A DNA stretch of 64,000 bases, taken from contig CM060183.1 in the NCBI GenBank assembly GCA_030549335.1, forward strand, positions 37,136,768 to 37,200,767, given 5' to 3'. Under the pieces are notes generated by a model. That model made no database searches. It had not been told where the DNA came from and saw only the letters and a program-made list of their open reading frames with translations. The stretch is from Pontederia crassipes (lineage: Eukaryota > Streptophyta > Magnoliopsida > Commelinales > Pontederiaceae). This document shows positions 1 through 12,400 of the stretch, one piece after another (positions within the stretch are counted from its first letter, which is position 1; each line of letters opens with the position of its first letter). Made by a program: the position numbers and the translations under genes.

Positions 1-58
1 GAAATTGGGAAACCTCATCAGTTTGTGGTTCCTTGGTTGTTTGTTCGACAGGTAATTG

Positions 59-149
59 TTCGCCTTGGCCTCCCTCTCCCTCTTTTAATCGGACTCCAGA
101 TTATTTGATCTACTCTTCTTACTGACGCATCTAATGGTCTTCTCTGAAA
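59..149 (-). mobile_element. RTE-type LINE fragment in an intron
   Basis: This stretch closely matches the internal part of the RTE LINE at about 35,814-35,903 (shared words include ccttggcctccctctc and cttttaatcggactccag). It is antisense to the host gene. Only about 90 bases of the element remain and I see no TSD. The first 51 bases of the window end in a donor-like cag|gtaatt, and one frame is open with the phase needed to join the next exon. I do not recognise the peptide, so I did not call an exon there. Confidence 0.6.
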
Positions 150-332
150 GGCTTGAGTTACCACAACCACATAAGTACTGTGAAGTGCATGGCATATAAA
201 AGTTAGGATTTGCTAATGATAATAAAGCATACATTTTTTTAATCATATGCTGGGGTGGGCGGGACTGGTGTCCTTATATCTTTCCATTTGTAGCATGCTT
301 GTGTGCATTATGCTTATCTGTGTGGTTTCCAG

Positions 333-437
333 GCAAGCTCTTCAACTGCATAAAGGTGACCCTGCACCTGTTATCAATGAAATTATTAGTACAATGGAAG
401 GAGGTCCACCTGTGGATGTTTCCTCTGTCCGCTCAAT
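333..437 (+). CDS. ZFYVE26-like exon 1 of those visible
   Basis: The acceptor is tttccag and the donor is caat|gtaagc. It opens with one base completing an Arg codon and reads QALQLHKGDPAPV onward. The last codon (ATG) is split, with its G in the next exon. Confidence 0.8.
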
Positions 438-3400
438 GTAAGCATCTATTGGACAGAAAAATTTGTTCGTTGAATATTTTTGCAATCTTCAATTTGCTAC
501 CTTTATCTTGTATGGAGCTCGAACAAGGATTCATGCAGCAATATTCTGGGATGACTTATTCTTATGTTCGACTTGCATGCTTATGCAATTTTTTCAAATA
601 TGTTAAATATCTCAAACTAGTTTTATGAAATATTTTGATTAGTCATCCTTTTTGCGATAAAAGTATAAAGTCATTGTTTGCTGATCAATCAGTTACTTCT
701 GTGTAGATGGCTTCACTTTATTAGCATGACAATTATTTGAGTGAAATCAACAACTCTTTTACTTCCATTGTATTCTCTATTGTGTCTTGTTTAAGCTCTT
801 AATTTAGTTCTGAAATCAATATCCACAGGTATGAGCACTTGGCAAAAAGTGCTTCCACAATTTTGGATGACTCTCTTTCTGCTGATGCATATCTCAATGT
901 TCTTTACATGCCATCTACATTTCCTCGTTCAGAGAGATCCAGGAGGTCCCAGGAATCCTCAAATAGTCATCCCTTTCCTAGTTCTGAGTTTGATGACGAT
1001 CCTCGAAGTAACCTTGACAGCATCAGATACACAGAATGCGTACGCTATATTGAAGAAGTAAGCCACTCACACCTATTTTGTCTATATTTGGCTATGGCCA
1101 CCTAACTCCGCCTATGTTTTATAGCCGGTTCCAAACCTGGATAAAGGAGGAGGGTTGTGTTAGGCCCCGACAGCCAGCGTAAAACCCTGTCGAATCTTAT
1201 GAACATGGATCAACGAATAGAGCGGAATGGCGTCGTATGATCCATGTAGCCGACCCCACCTAGTGGGATAAGGCTTTGTTGTTGTTGTTGTTGTTGTTGG
1301 CTATGGCCACCTCTATGAAAGAGTTATCACAAATTAAGGATGCATCCATATTCTTTTTGTTTGAGCATTGGAAAGAAGTTATAGCTAAAAAAAATGAACT
1401 TGGTGTTCATTTTAGCTTTTGTCATCTATGGCTCCTCTTTCCCTGTCCAAAAAACCTGTCTTGTCCTATGCGCAATGTCAGGAGGGCCGGTAACATATTC
1501 TGGACTTTTTCCTTGTATTTTCCAACTTTTGGCTTGTCTGTCAGTATATGCACTTTAGTTGTTTATGACGATTGGCCTTTTGCCAGCCTGCTGACTCCCA
1601 ACTCATGGATGGGTTGGCAGTCAAATCTTGTTCCCATTCTCTATTGATGACCAATATGTTTAATTTGTTATGAGCCCAAGTTTCAGAATATTTGGTACTA
1701 GCTTCCTTATAAAATTGAGCATTTGCTTGTTGTTTTATTGTGATACAAAGCTTTATAAGGTAGTTTTGTCTCTTTTTATTTGTTTCCTAGAGGCTATCTT
1801 ATATTTCTTTTTCAACTTTGCAGTATGCTCCATCGCAAATGCTTGCATTCATGTTCAGGCATGGCTGCTACTCTGATGCTTGCTTGTTGTTCTTTCCACC
1901 AAACTCTCTACCTTCACTCTCGCAGCCATCTCCCTATGGGTCAGCAGTTCCTTCGGCATCTCCTCAACGAGCTGATTCATTGACAACTGACTATGGAACA
2001 ATTGATGATTTATGTGACTTGTGCATTGCTTATGGCTCTATGGCTGTTCTTGAGGATATTATGTCCTTAAGAATTGCATCATCTGGATCGGATGATCCTA
2101 CAGTCAACCAGTATATATCAGCTGCACTTGCCCGTATTTGCAACTACTGTGAAACACACAGACATTTTAACTATCTTTACAAATTCCTGGTAAGCATTAA
2201 TTTTCCTTCCATTTATATGATTCTTTAGTTTCTCTTAATTTTTTTTAGAATGATTTTCTTTTAAATTTGAATTTATAGTTGTTTAGGCCTTTGTAAACTC
2301 AGTTGAGACATTTCGAGGATAATGCTTCAAACCTATTTCTTGCGATAATATTTCTGGTTTATTTTACTTTGAAGCATTATCCTATTGCTTATGTTTTACC
2401 CAACACATTTTCGGTGATTGACACTTTTGAGCTTATATTTTAGTTCTTCAGGTACCAAAAGTTTTGCAGCAAGCACGTGATTTATATGTCATTCATAAAA
2501 TCATAGCTTCTCATTGCTTTTTTTTTCCAGCAACCCTTATCCTAAATGATTAATTCTAGAAACATTCTTTGCTTCACTATCCACCTGTTGGTAAACTTTC
2601 CATGATATTCATTTGTATTTTTTGTATGACACATTATTCTATTTTATGGTAACTCACTCAGTAGGGTCATCCAGGTTATTAAGGGAGACCATGTTGCTGC
2701 TGGCTTATGTTGTATTCAGTTATTCATGAATTCACGTTCTCAAGAGGAGGCAATAAAGCATTTGGAGAATGCCAAGGTTAGGACTTAGCTATGTCTTCTT
2801 TTCATTGCAATTTTTTGTTTTATTTTTTATTTTTGCATTAGCAAGATTCATAACTGTTCTCTTTCTCCACTAACCTTTTTTACACACACCAATAGATAAC
2901 TAAAGAAGTTTGCAAAGGCATTTATAATCTATGGCATCCAACTCCATTCTAAGATTACCCATTTTTTATTTAAAACGCTTATATATATTTGATTATGCTG
3001 TTTGTGGAACAGGTCGGTAGTTGTGTGGTATCTGAACTAAGACCCAACCATTTATGAATAGATACAAGATTTGGCTTTTTAATCTGATTACGCACGACAT
3101 GACTCGGCAACCTGATTAAACTTTTTTCCTTTGATTCTTTACAGTCCTCAAAGTACTGACACCATAGTCAATAGGGTAACCCTTCTCAGACCCCTTGTGT
3201 GGCTTAGCTCCCTCTGTCTCTCTTGCATAACTGCAATTTTCTAATTTCCAAAAATCTCATTCAACTTGATCTGATTAAACTTTATAAGGTTGAATCAGAT
3301 TTTTGGTCAGGTCAGACCCGAGTCACGAATACCCCTAAAAATGATATACTAGAAACCACATAAGAATGATGACGTGTCATGGGTGACCAGTGATTCCTTC

Positions 3401-6400
3401 GTCTTGAACCAACTTGGTCTTAGCTTCATTCAAACTTTTCTTTTCAGAGGTGCATCAACTAAACAATCACATACTATTTCACCCAAAGAGCAAATGTTGT
3501 GCTTTGACATCTCTACCAATTGAATATGTGATAACTGTTTCAAAAAAAAATTGAATATGTGATAATGGAGGCATAAGTGCTGTTGAAGCTCGGCTAAAGT
3601 AGCAGAGTTCCGCTAACTCCGGTCACCAGCAGCCCCTGTCGGTGGCGCCAACTCCGTCTCCGCGGAGGCGCCCTGCGAACACCACCACCACCTCCCCTGG
3701 CGTCCAAGATGTGCCGCAGGACGCAGCGTCTCGACGACGGGTGGACCACCATCACTCGCTCTCGTGATGCTCACGTCCTCCGCCTTCGCACTATTACAGG
3801 TGCCTTGAGGCCGTCCACTTCGTGCGTCACTGCTCAGGTCCTCTTCGATGTCTCCGATGCATAGGAGAGGATCACCGGAGGTCGTCCTGTCTTCACGGCT
3901 CAAAGGAACACCCTCCTCCCAGAACGCAAAGCAGCTCCCCAATGGCGGCGACCCAACCCCCTCGCTCACAATCCCGTGGTTGCCCGAGATCCAGTGGAGC
4001 GTCGACCTCCTCAACGGCTGCATAATCAGAGAGATCAGCTGTTCCCCCCTGGAACGGGCGGTCCTCCGTTTTGCAATCATCGCTGGCATTGGAGCTTTGC
4101 CACCCTTTCACTTAAGCCGAGTTTCGCCATCTCTATGGTTGCTCATCCCCGGTTCCACGCAACAACAAGACACCCTCCTAGCGTCCCCAACCATTCTGGT
4201 GCCGCATCACCAGGTCATGTGGCAGCCATGGAAAACAGAGGACGGAGCCGTCGTGGTGCCTGCCGGGAGACATCATGTTGTGAATATTCATGGCTTATCG
4301 CTCCACCTCCAGCGGCCGGAGATTGCTATGGCGGTGGCGCGGCAGGTCGGGAATCGTATTTCGGTCGCCCTTCCTCTCGGCTCACCAGACCTGTCTACCA
4401 CGTCTATCAATGTCGAGCTCTGCATGGACGGTGTCCTTCCGGCCTCGATGTTCCTTTGTGCAGGCGCCGGCAACATCATCCGGTTGCAATATCCCGAGTA
4501 CGGCGACGTGGGCGGAGGTGTTCGCTGGTCGACGCTCGTCGTCATCGCAGCAATCAGTAGCAAGGATGCCTGAAACTGTAGGCCAGCCTGGTGCGACAGG
4601 GCAGGTGAGGACAGAGCGTGACAGCCATATCCAAGCGGAAGTAACCCCAATCCGGCTCACGAGCGGACTCAACCCCCCTCACCCGGACCCCAGCCCCCAA
4701 ATCAAATCCCTCACCCAATGGTCCCAATCCTCCCTTCTGGCTCAGCTCACATCCACACCCGACTCAAGTCAGTGCGCAGTCGTCTGTGAGTTCGAGCGCA
4801 ACCGCAATCGACCCCACTCATTTTCTCCTCCAAGTTCAACCCCGCAACCCGACCACCAGCGACCCTTCAGCGGCCGAAAACCACCAGCAACACCACCACC
4901 ACCTCAACCCCATTGCCAGCAACCTCTCCCACCTCACTGGTCCAGCCTTGACACCACCCTCGCTGCAGCAGACACAGCCCACGTCACCCTCAAGCTCCAA
5001 CTCCGCCGTCAACCTCCATCTGCCCGAAGATATGTTGGCGACTGCTACAACTATCGCCGATGGACCAATAGCATCCCCCCGCTGTTATAACGCCGCCGCT
5101 CGGTTTCAGGGTGCCACGCCGCCGCTGCCGCTAGTGCGACATTCACCGCCTGTGCAACCCCTGCCACCGCCAGACCATCAGGCTGAGGCGGCAGTCCCAT
5201 TTCCCCACTGCACAGCCGTTGACATGGGAGTCCCTTCTCACTGGAAGGGCAAATTAGGAGTGGCAGATGCTGCCAGCCTTCGTCACACCCACTGGCGGCC
5301 ACGCCCAAGGCCGGAGATGGCAAGGGGGATGGGCCTTCATCGATCATTTCAAAGGCTACTTGCTCACATCCATAAGAAGCGTCCGATGCCTAGTAACAGT
5401 TCGGAGACACAGGGGAGTGTCCTCACGTGGAATGTGCGGAGCTTGGGTGACGTGGGGAGGCATCAGACCCTAGGCCACTACCTCAAGGACTAGGAGGTCG
5501 ATGTGGCCCTCCTTCAGGAGACCAAGTTGACAGATTGCAGATTGGGGATATGGTCTCAGATTTGGGGGCCTGCGGATGTCGGAGCATCTCTCCATGCGGT
5601 GGGTCAATTAGGCGGATGTATTATTAGTTGGCAGGCCGACCTCTCTTTGGTGGATTCGTGAACGACTCCACCTACGGGGCCAGGGGGACGGTGACGACTA
5701 CCATCTCATATGTGTACGAGCCTTGTACGGAATCCTTATGCGGCAAGGAGCTCAAAAGTGTACGCGCTCATCTTCCGGACGCACAGTGGCTGATTGGGGG
5801 AGACTTCAATGTCACCCTTGACATGGAGGTTCACCCCATCGAACCACGAGGGAGAGATGTTAGGGCAGAGGAGTTCAAAGACTCTCGCGATCATTGGTCG
5901 ATTTTCTGACCTCCAATTGTAGATTCACATGGAGGAGCACAGCTGCACCGTCCGCTAGATCAAGGCTCATCAATTGGTGTATGTTCAAGCACTTGACCAA
6001 CCGTTCTCGAACTAGACTCCCCTCATGTGGCGGTCCAACGACGGTCAGGTGCAGCACTCACTCTTTCACTTCGAGCGCTCGTGGTTACTGGAGGAGGGTT
6101 TTCACCAGCTGGTGACTGAGCATTGGCAGTGTAGTGGCCTTGGACTCAGCAGCTCAGACTTTGGCGGCCTACCTAGATAGCTTGCGGTCTTTCCTTTGCC
6201 AGCACAGGCTCTAGATTCGGGAGGACCGAGCACGACGGAGGACAAATGCTTTGGGAGTGGTCGGTCAGATGGACCGCCTAGAGGACTCTCGCTACCTCAC
6301 AAACACAGAGGTACACGCTCGGGAGATCATCCAGTTGGAGGATTGGATAATGGAGACTCAGTGGAGGTCCGACAGACCTAGCTTCAGGAGGGAGATTAAG

Positions 6401-9400
6401 ACTCGGTTCTTCCACTTATATGTGAGCTCTCACCAGAGAGCTAACATTGAGCAGATCGAGGTATAGGGCCAGCGAATCACGGGTCATCATCGCATCGGAG
6501 TGACCATCACCTCCTACTTTCGTGTGTCATCCAAGCAGCGGACATCGGGCCCTTGGCGGTGGCCTTCGAGGACAACCCCTTACTCATTGAGGTACTCTGG
6601 GACCTAGAGAGGCCGTCCTAGGTCCAAACGGCTTCCCCATTTTCTTCTATAGGGAGTTTTGGTCATTGGTTGCAAGAGGACATTGGCGGTCGTCTGTGAG
6701 TTCACTAACGGGAACCGCTAACGGGAATCGAAGCTTCGAACGCCTCAATCGGTTCCTATTATTCCTGCTATCCAAGAGCACCCCGGCAGAGCGAGTGGAA
6801 GATGTTTGGTCGATCGCCCTATCCAATGCCTCGAATCAGCTTCGGGAGGTGCTTCTAGAGTTGATCCTTCCTGCACGTTCAGCTTTGTTCAGACCATCAC
6901 CGACAGCTACACCATCGCCTCGGAAATCTTTTGTCAGTGGAGGATGACTATTTTCCAAGCCTTTTTATGGAAGGTTAACTTCTCCAAAGCATATGATACG
7001 GTCTCACGATTGTTTTCTTTGGCATTCATTGTAGGTCAAAGGCTTCCCAGAGATCTGGATTGCTTGGATGAAGCGATGCATCACCTTAGCTTCATTCTAG
7101 GTCCAATCAATGGGCGGTGTCGGGGGAATGGGTACAGCCCCTGAACATCTATGTTGTTTGTCCTGGCAGTCGACGCCCTTGTCAGATGCACCCAGGCTTC
7201 TTGCGAGGTGGGCCTTTTCAGCGTCTTTGTCGAGAGCCTCGTCCCCCTTCTTCAATATGCAGATGATACAATGTTCTTCATCGAGGGCTTTGAGCAGGAG
7301 GCTCGACAGGTGGCTATTCTTGTTGAGTTGTTCGGTACGATGACAGACCTCCAGATTGATCCCTTTTAGCATGGTTCCCGAGGATGCAGCCCGACGTGCG
7401 TCCCAACTCTACACTCTGATTAGCATCCTACCAATCACTTATTGGGTCTTCCGCTCTCTGATCATTACATCAGCTCCAGTGGTGTTCACCTTGTGGCTTG
7501 GAGCAGCATTTCCGCGCCACCTCTCAGGGGGGATTAGGGGTTCGTGATCTCCGCGGCTCCAATTGTGCTCTCCTAGGTCATGGGACCGGAGGACAGTCTT
7601 TTTTTTTTCGGTATCAACCTACCGGTATCCAGGGCTACTAGCACCTGACTAATCCGGTATCGGGGGGGAGCGGAAAGGTTAAACCCCTGGCCAAGACGGC
7701 GGCTCCAGGGTTCGAACCTGGGGCTACTAGCACCCAACGAAACCGGAGGACAGTCTTTGGCACATGGTTTTCTACACTTGCTACGAGCGTGATGCGAGGA
7801 GTGGCGGCTCTCGTTCCTCGGGTATGCCCCCTCATGGTTCCCTCCCTCGTGTCACACCCTTAATTCCAGCGAACTAGAAAACCCTCGGTGTGCGGCCTGA
7901 AATCATTCCTGCCCGACGAATTCCAGCAGCCTCCAAGAACTCTACTGGAGAGAGAACATCTTCCAGCAAGCCAAACCACAATGCAAGAATAGAACACACG
8001 TACAACGATGAAGGGGGAAAATTCTCAGATATATTAGATCAAAGCTCAGAGGTCTATACAAACCCTACACGGCATGGACAGCACCCTCTCACAAGTCCTA
8101 CTCGACTTGGACCTCTCAATCTCTCAACCAGACCCTACACGACTTGGCTGTAGAGATCTCCAGATGAATTGCAAGGCTGGTGTACATGAGTTTATATAGG
8201 GGAGGAGTCCTCTAGGTAGACTCCTAACCAGCCTGCCCTAATAGATCTCGCAGGATCTCATCTAAAAAGGAAAAACCCCCAGCCCAAATATGACATGGAA
8301 ACCCCCTGGTTTCCTTTCCTTTGGTTAGCCTTCCTTCTCGAAGCCTCTTCGTTCACGATGGAAAGTAAGTGCCCATGCACCTTACTTTCCATCCGCCACC
8401 TTTCCTTCTTGGATATAGCCGCAGGTTCCTGGAGTTTACTTTCCTTCTTGAAAGCTCCCTGGACTTCTGAAGATGGGTCGGAACCCTTAGGGTGTCAGCC
8501 GCCGCAGCCGCCATGTGCGTGCACCCTGCCGCACCCTGGCCGCGTCCTGCCGCGTCTGCCATCCGCTGCCAAAGTGGGCATAATGCCAAACCGAGGCATT
8601 ATGCCACTTCGGGCAGGGAGTCTTCGTCCCACGAGGCCTTCACGTCTCGTCCCTGGTCGATGTGACTTTGACTCCAAGTAGGAGTAGGAGTCCCACTCCA
8701 AGTGGGAGTAGGAGTGCGTCTTGCCTCCGCGCTCGCCGCACGCCGTCCGCTGCCCAAGTGAGCATAATGCTAAAGTGGGCATTATGCCAACTTGTGCGGG
8801 GGTCTTCTCGCTGCCCTGGGAGCCTCCGTGCGCCCGAGTGTGTCTGGGGCGACCCTGGCCATGGCCCGCTTGTCCCGCCATGCGCCCTGACGTCCCGCGT
8901 AAAGTTAGGAGTGACACTCGGCTCCTGGGAGGACTTCTCCTTTTGGCTGCATTGCTGGTCCCCTAGGGCCGCTCGCAGAGTCTTTCCCTCAATTGTGGGC
9001 CTTGGCGATGAGGCGATAGTGACGGAGACCTGGACCGAGGCTGGCGGCTCAGGCTTTGGGGGACTCCTCCTTTCAGCTCACACCTTTTAGATCAGCGCTT
9101 CAAAGAGTTCCTAGCATCAATGGATTGCCTCCCTCCGCCCAGACTACTCCAAGTCTGACGGATGGGTATGGCTATCGGAGTCCTTTTCAGCCTTTACATC
9201 CGCTATCTTCCCATCATTAAATTGCCGGAGGATTTTAGGACTAATTGCAGACTCATTTGGCAAGCTTGGGTGCCTCTGAAAGTCTAGAACTTTGCTTGGT
9301 TCATGCGGCATGGCCGGCTTCTCACTCGTAGGTACATGGCCAGATGGATGCCCCACAGTTACACATCCTGCGTGCTGTGTGGGGGAGGCAGAGGAGGACA

Positions 9401-12400
9401 TCACACATTTATTCTTGGAGTGCTCGACATCCTGTGGGATATGGCAGCAGATGAGCATTCGGAGACCGCATGGTAGTCACTCCGAGGTTTGGCCCAACAG
9501 AGACAGAGGTGGAGAGTGCCTTTGGCGACCTTTTTGGCCGGTGCCTAGGCCATTTGGCTCAAGTGCAACCAGGTCATTTTTTTTTGTACACATCTTTTTT
9601 CTCATTCAAGAGTAGGGTTTTGGTTAGCCGAGATAATTCCATCCTTTTTGCTACGCTCTCGCTTCGAGAGCCTACACTTGCACATGACTTTCATTCCACA
9701 ATTATATATAGATGGATGACAACCACAATCCTGGTAGTCATCCTTTTTCTTCTAAAAAACTTTTCAGATATTGAACAAACTTCATTATTGCTGTTTTTAA
9801 TGCCTAGGCTTACATTCCCTCGAAAAAAAAAAGGAAGAAAGAAAACGCCTAGTGTCACGGGTTAAGTTTTTGCTCACGAAAAGATCCGCACGGCACTTAA
9901 GTTCTCCCTGCTCAAAGAGACTAAGTCAGCCTAGGAACTCTCATAAATGTTTAAAGGACAAATGCCTTAGTCAAATTTTCGCACAGCACAACATAACAAG
10001 GCAGAACAAAGACATAAGGGGAAAAGCAGTTGTATTTAACGCATTTCATCTGTTTGACAAACACATGGTTACAAATACATCCGAAGGGATGGGACAGTTA
10101 CAACTGACTAACAGTTACAACTGACTAACATATCTTAAGGCCACCTAGTCCAAGTCTTTGACACTGCCACATAGCCTGCTCACCGTGTAACCACCGCAAC
10201 TGTCACCGGCAACCACTTGGTATGCTTTGCGGCGTGCGTTTGTGTCTGCCCGTCTGCCGCACAACATCGTGGCATGCTGTGCAGTACACGCCAAGGCTCC
10301 TGCATACCATGTCAGGGGTCTGGCGTGCACTAACATTGCGCACCAGCCTTGCTTACTCCGCGGTGCGCACCAAGGGTCTCGCAGACCCATGTCACGCCTC
10401 TGTTTGGCGAAATGCCGACTGGCATCCAACTGCTGCCTTGAAGGGTCTCCTACCCATGCATCCAACACCACTAGAGATGGCCCCCGATCCTGTTCGGGAT
10501 GGGGGACACTCCCACTCCGACCCCATTGACTGGGCCCCGCCCCGAATCCCGATGGGGGGGGATTTAATCCCTTGTCCCAAACACTCGCGGGGACCCAATT
10601 CCCCGATTTTTTTTAATTTAAAAGTGTAAAAAAATTTAAATTATTCAATCTTATATAATATTTATACAATACTCAGACAATAGTTATATTTTACATAATT
10701 AAACATTAAAAAATCAATATTAGAAAATTATACCATAAGACAAATATATCATCCTCTCCTTCCATTTCTTCATAAAAATAAAATAATTAGGATGTTAAAA
10801 ATAATATTTTTCTTATTAAATAAAAGTTACAAAAGTTACAAAAAGAAAAATTGCGTAGTCGTCGGTCTTCCCCCAAGCATTCCTCCTCTGCCGGTCTTCC
10901 CCCATCACCACGAGGTCCACCTCCCCAAGCATTCCTACTCTTCCTCATCCTCCGCCAGCGCTGGATCACACACGTCCTCAGGCGAGCACCAGGTGGTCCA
11001 GGTCTCCCCAAGATCCGCAGCCTCTTCTGCTCCTCCTCCTGTTCACCTTTGGCGAGCCGCGACTTCTTGCTTCTCCCTGCAAAATCGCCGAGGCCCGGCG
11101 GGAGCTCTCCATCGTCGGATCCGTCGATCGGGTCCTCTTCATCACCCCTAACGTACAGAGGTCGGTGGATTCCTCCTCTGCGGCTCAACCTAATCGTCCG
11201 CATTGGCGGGGACTGCAGAGGGTGGCAGAAGTAGTCGGGTTGGACGTGCAGGGGGAGCATGTCGTCGACAATGTTCTTCAGCATATTGGAGGTGCCCCCG
11301 GTGGCACCGTCATTGTTGGCTTGCACGATGGGGCCATTGGTGCCGTCGTCGAGGTAGCGGCGTATGAGAGTGCAATGACATGGAGGAAGCTTGTGGTGCT
11401 GAGGCCGTGGAGGCCGATTCGACCCTCCACGGGCGCCGGGTTCAGGGAGAAGGAGCTGCCTTCGGTTCCGGGCCTCTGGCCAGCCATTCAAACTTCACGG
11501 GAGCGCCGACAGCTGGGAGATGAGAGATCGAGTGGTGTGATGTTAGGGTGAGGGAGAAAGGAAGAGAAAAATAGGGTTTCTTATCTTATATATATGATAG
11601 AATGAACGGTTGAAATATAGTGTATCTGATCTTATGGTTGATAATTAGAATAAATTATTAATAAATAATTAAGGCACGGGAATTCAAGGACCCGATGGGG
11701 CGGGGGCAATCCACCTCGCCCCGATCCCTGAAGGAAGGTGAGGGGGCAGTTTGCCCCAATCCCCGACTCCGTGGGGGAAAAATTCCCCGAATTCGGGGCC
11801 CCCGATCGGGGATTCCCCTTGGGGCCCGGGGGAACGGGAGATATTGCCATCCCTAAACACCACATGGTGTCTGACGCCGCACCGTAGTCCACCCTCCAAG
11901 GCAGAGTGTTGTATTCCCTTGATTGTTTGAACATCTGCTCGTGCAATCCTACGAAGGGTCGCGTGTGCTCCACCTGTCCACATGTCCATGACTCAGTCAA
12001 CTGCCCACATGGTAACTGAACATCGTAACCATCTGTCAACTGCCCGCACCGAGCTCTCTGCATGCCCGTGCCACGCACCCCCGCAGCACTGCACCAAGTC
12101 ATCCACTGCCACTGGATAAATGTGGCACTCTCGTACCGCTTATGCGCCACATCTTTGCCATGCCCATGCTGCACTCGTGGATCCTAAACATTGTCAACTT
12201 CCCCGCACAAGGACCTGCGCGCCCCTGCTTGAGTGTGCATTCTGATGGCCGACGTCTGCCCTCCTGCCACACATGGTCTTAATGCTGTTCGCCTGCAAGC
12301 ACGCGTGTTTGAGCGCCTATGCCTTATCCTGGCCTAAGCCATGAAAGAGGAGCGTTACACTAGGCTTACATAAACTTATGTGGCATTGAGAAATACGTAA

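Larger units (their letters stand above)
3590..9757 (+). mobile_element. L1-type LINE, near full length but degenerate
   Basis: This is a plus-strand non-LTR retrotransposon inside intron 4. In order it carries an ORF1-like region (about 3.8-5.3 kb), an APE-type endonuclease (5.4-5.9 kb), a reverse transcriptase with YADDT (about 7.0-7.37 kb) and a zinc-binding RT tail (about 9.17-9.48 kb). It ends in a family-typical word, gtagtcatcctttttcttct plus A-run, that recurs in the copies at 21.5 and 22.2 kb. Frames are broken many times. A SINE (7,601-7,741) and a solo LTR (7,850-8,916) are inserted in it. The 5' end is approximate and I found no TSD. Confidence 0.8.

Noticed and set aside
1-51. 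Possible exon ending cgacag|gtaatt with compatible phase
   Set aside because: The peptide is not recognisable, 51 bases is too little evidence, and a LINE fragment starts right after it.
7680-7730. Functional tRNA gene at the perfect B box
   Set aside because: No acceptor stem or cloverleaf; poly-A tail and TSD show a SINE.
8295-9090. Open frames of 78-142 codons inside the solo LTR region
   Set aside because: No motifs; they lie in LTR sequence with clear TG...CA ends and are GC-driven.
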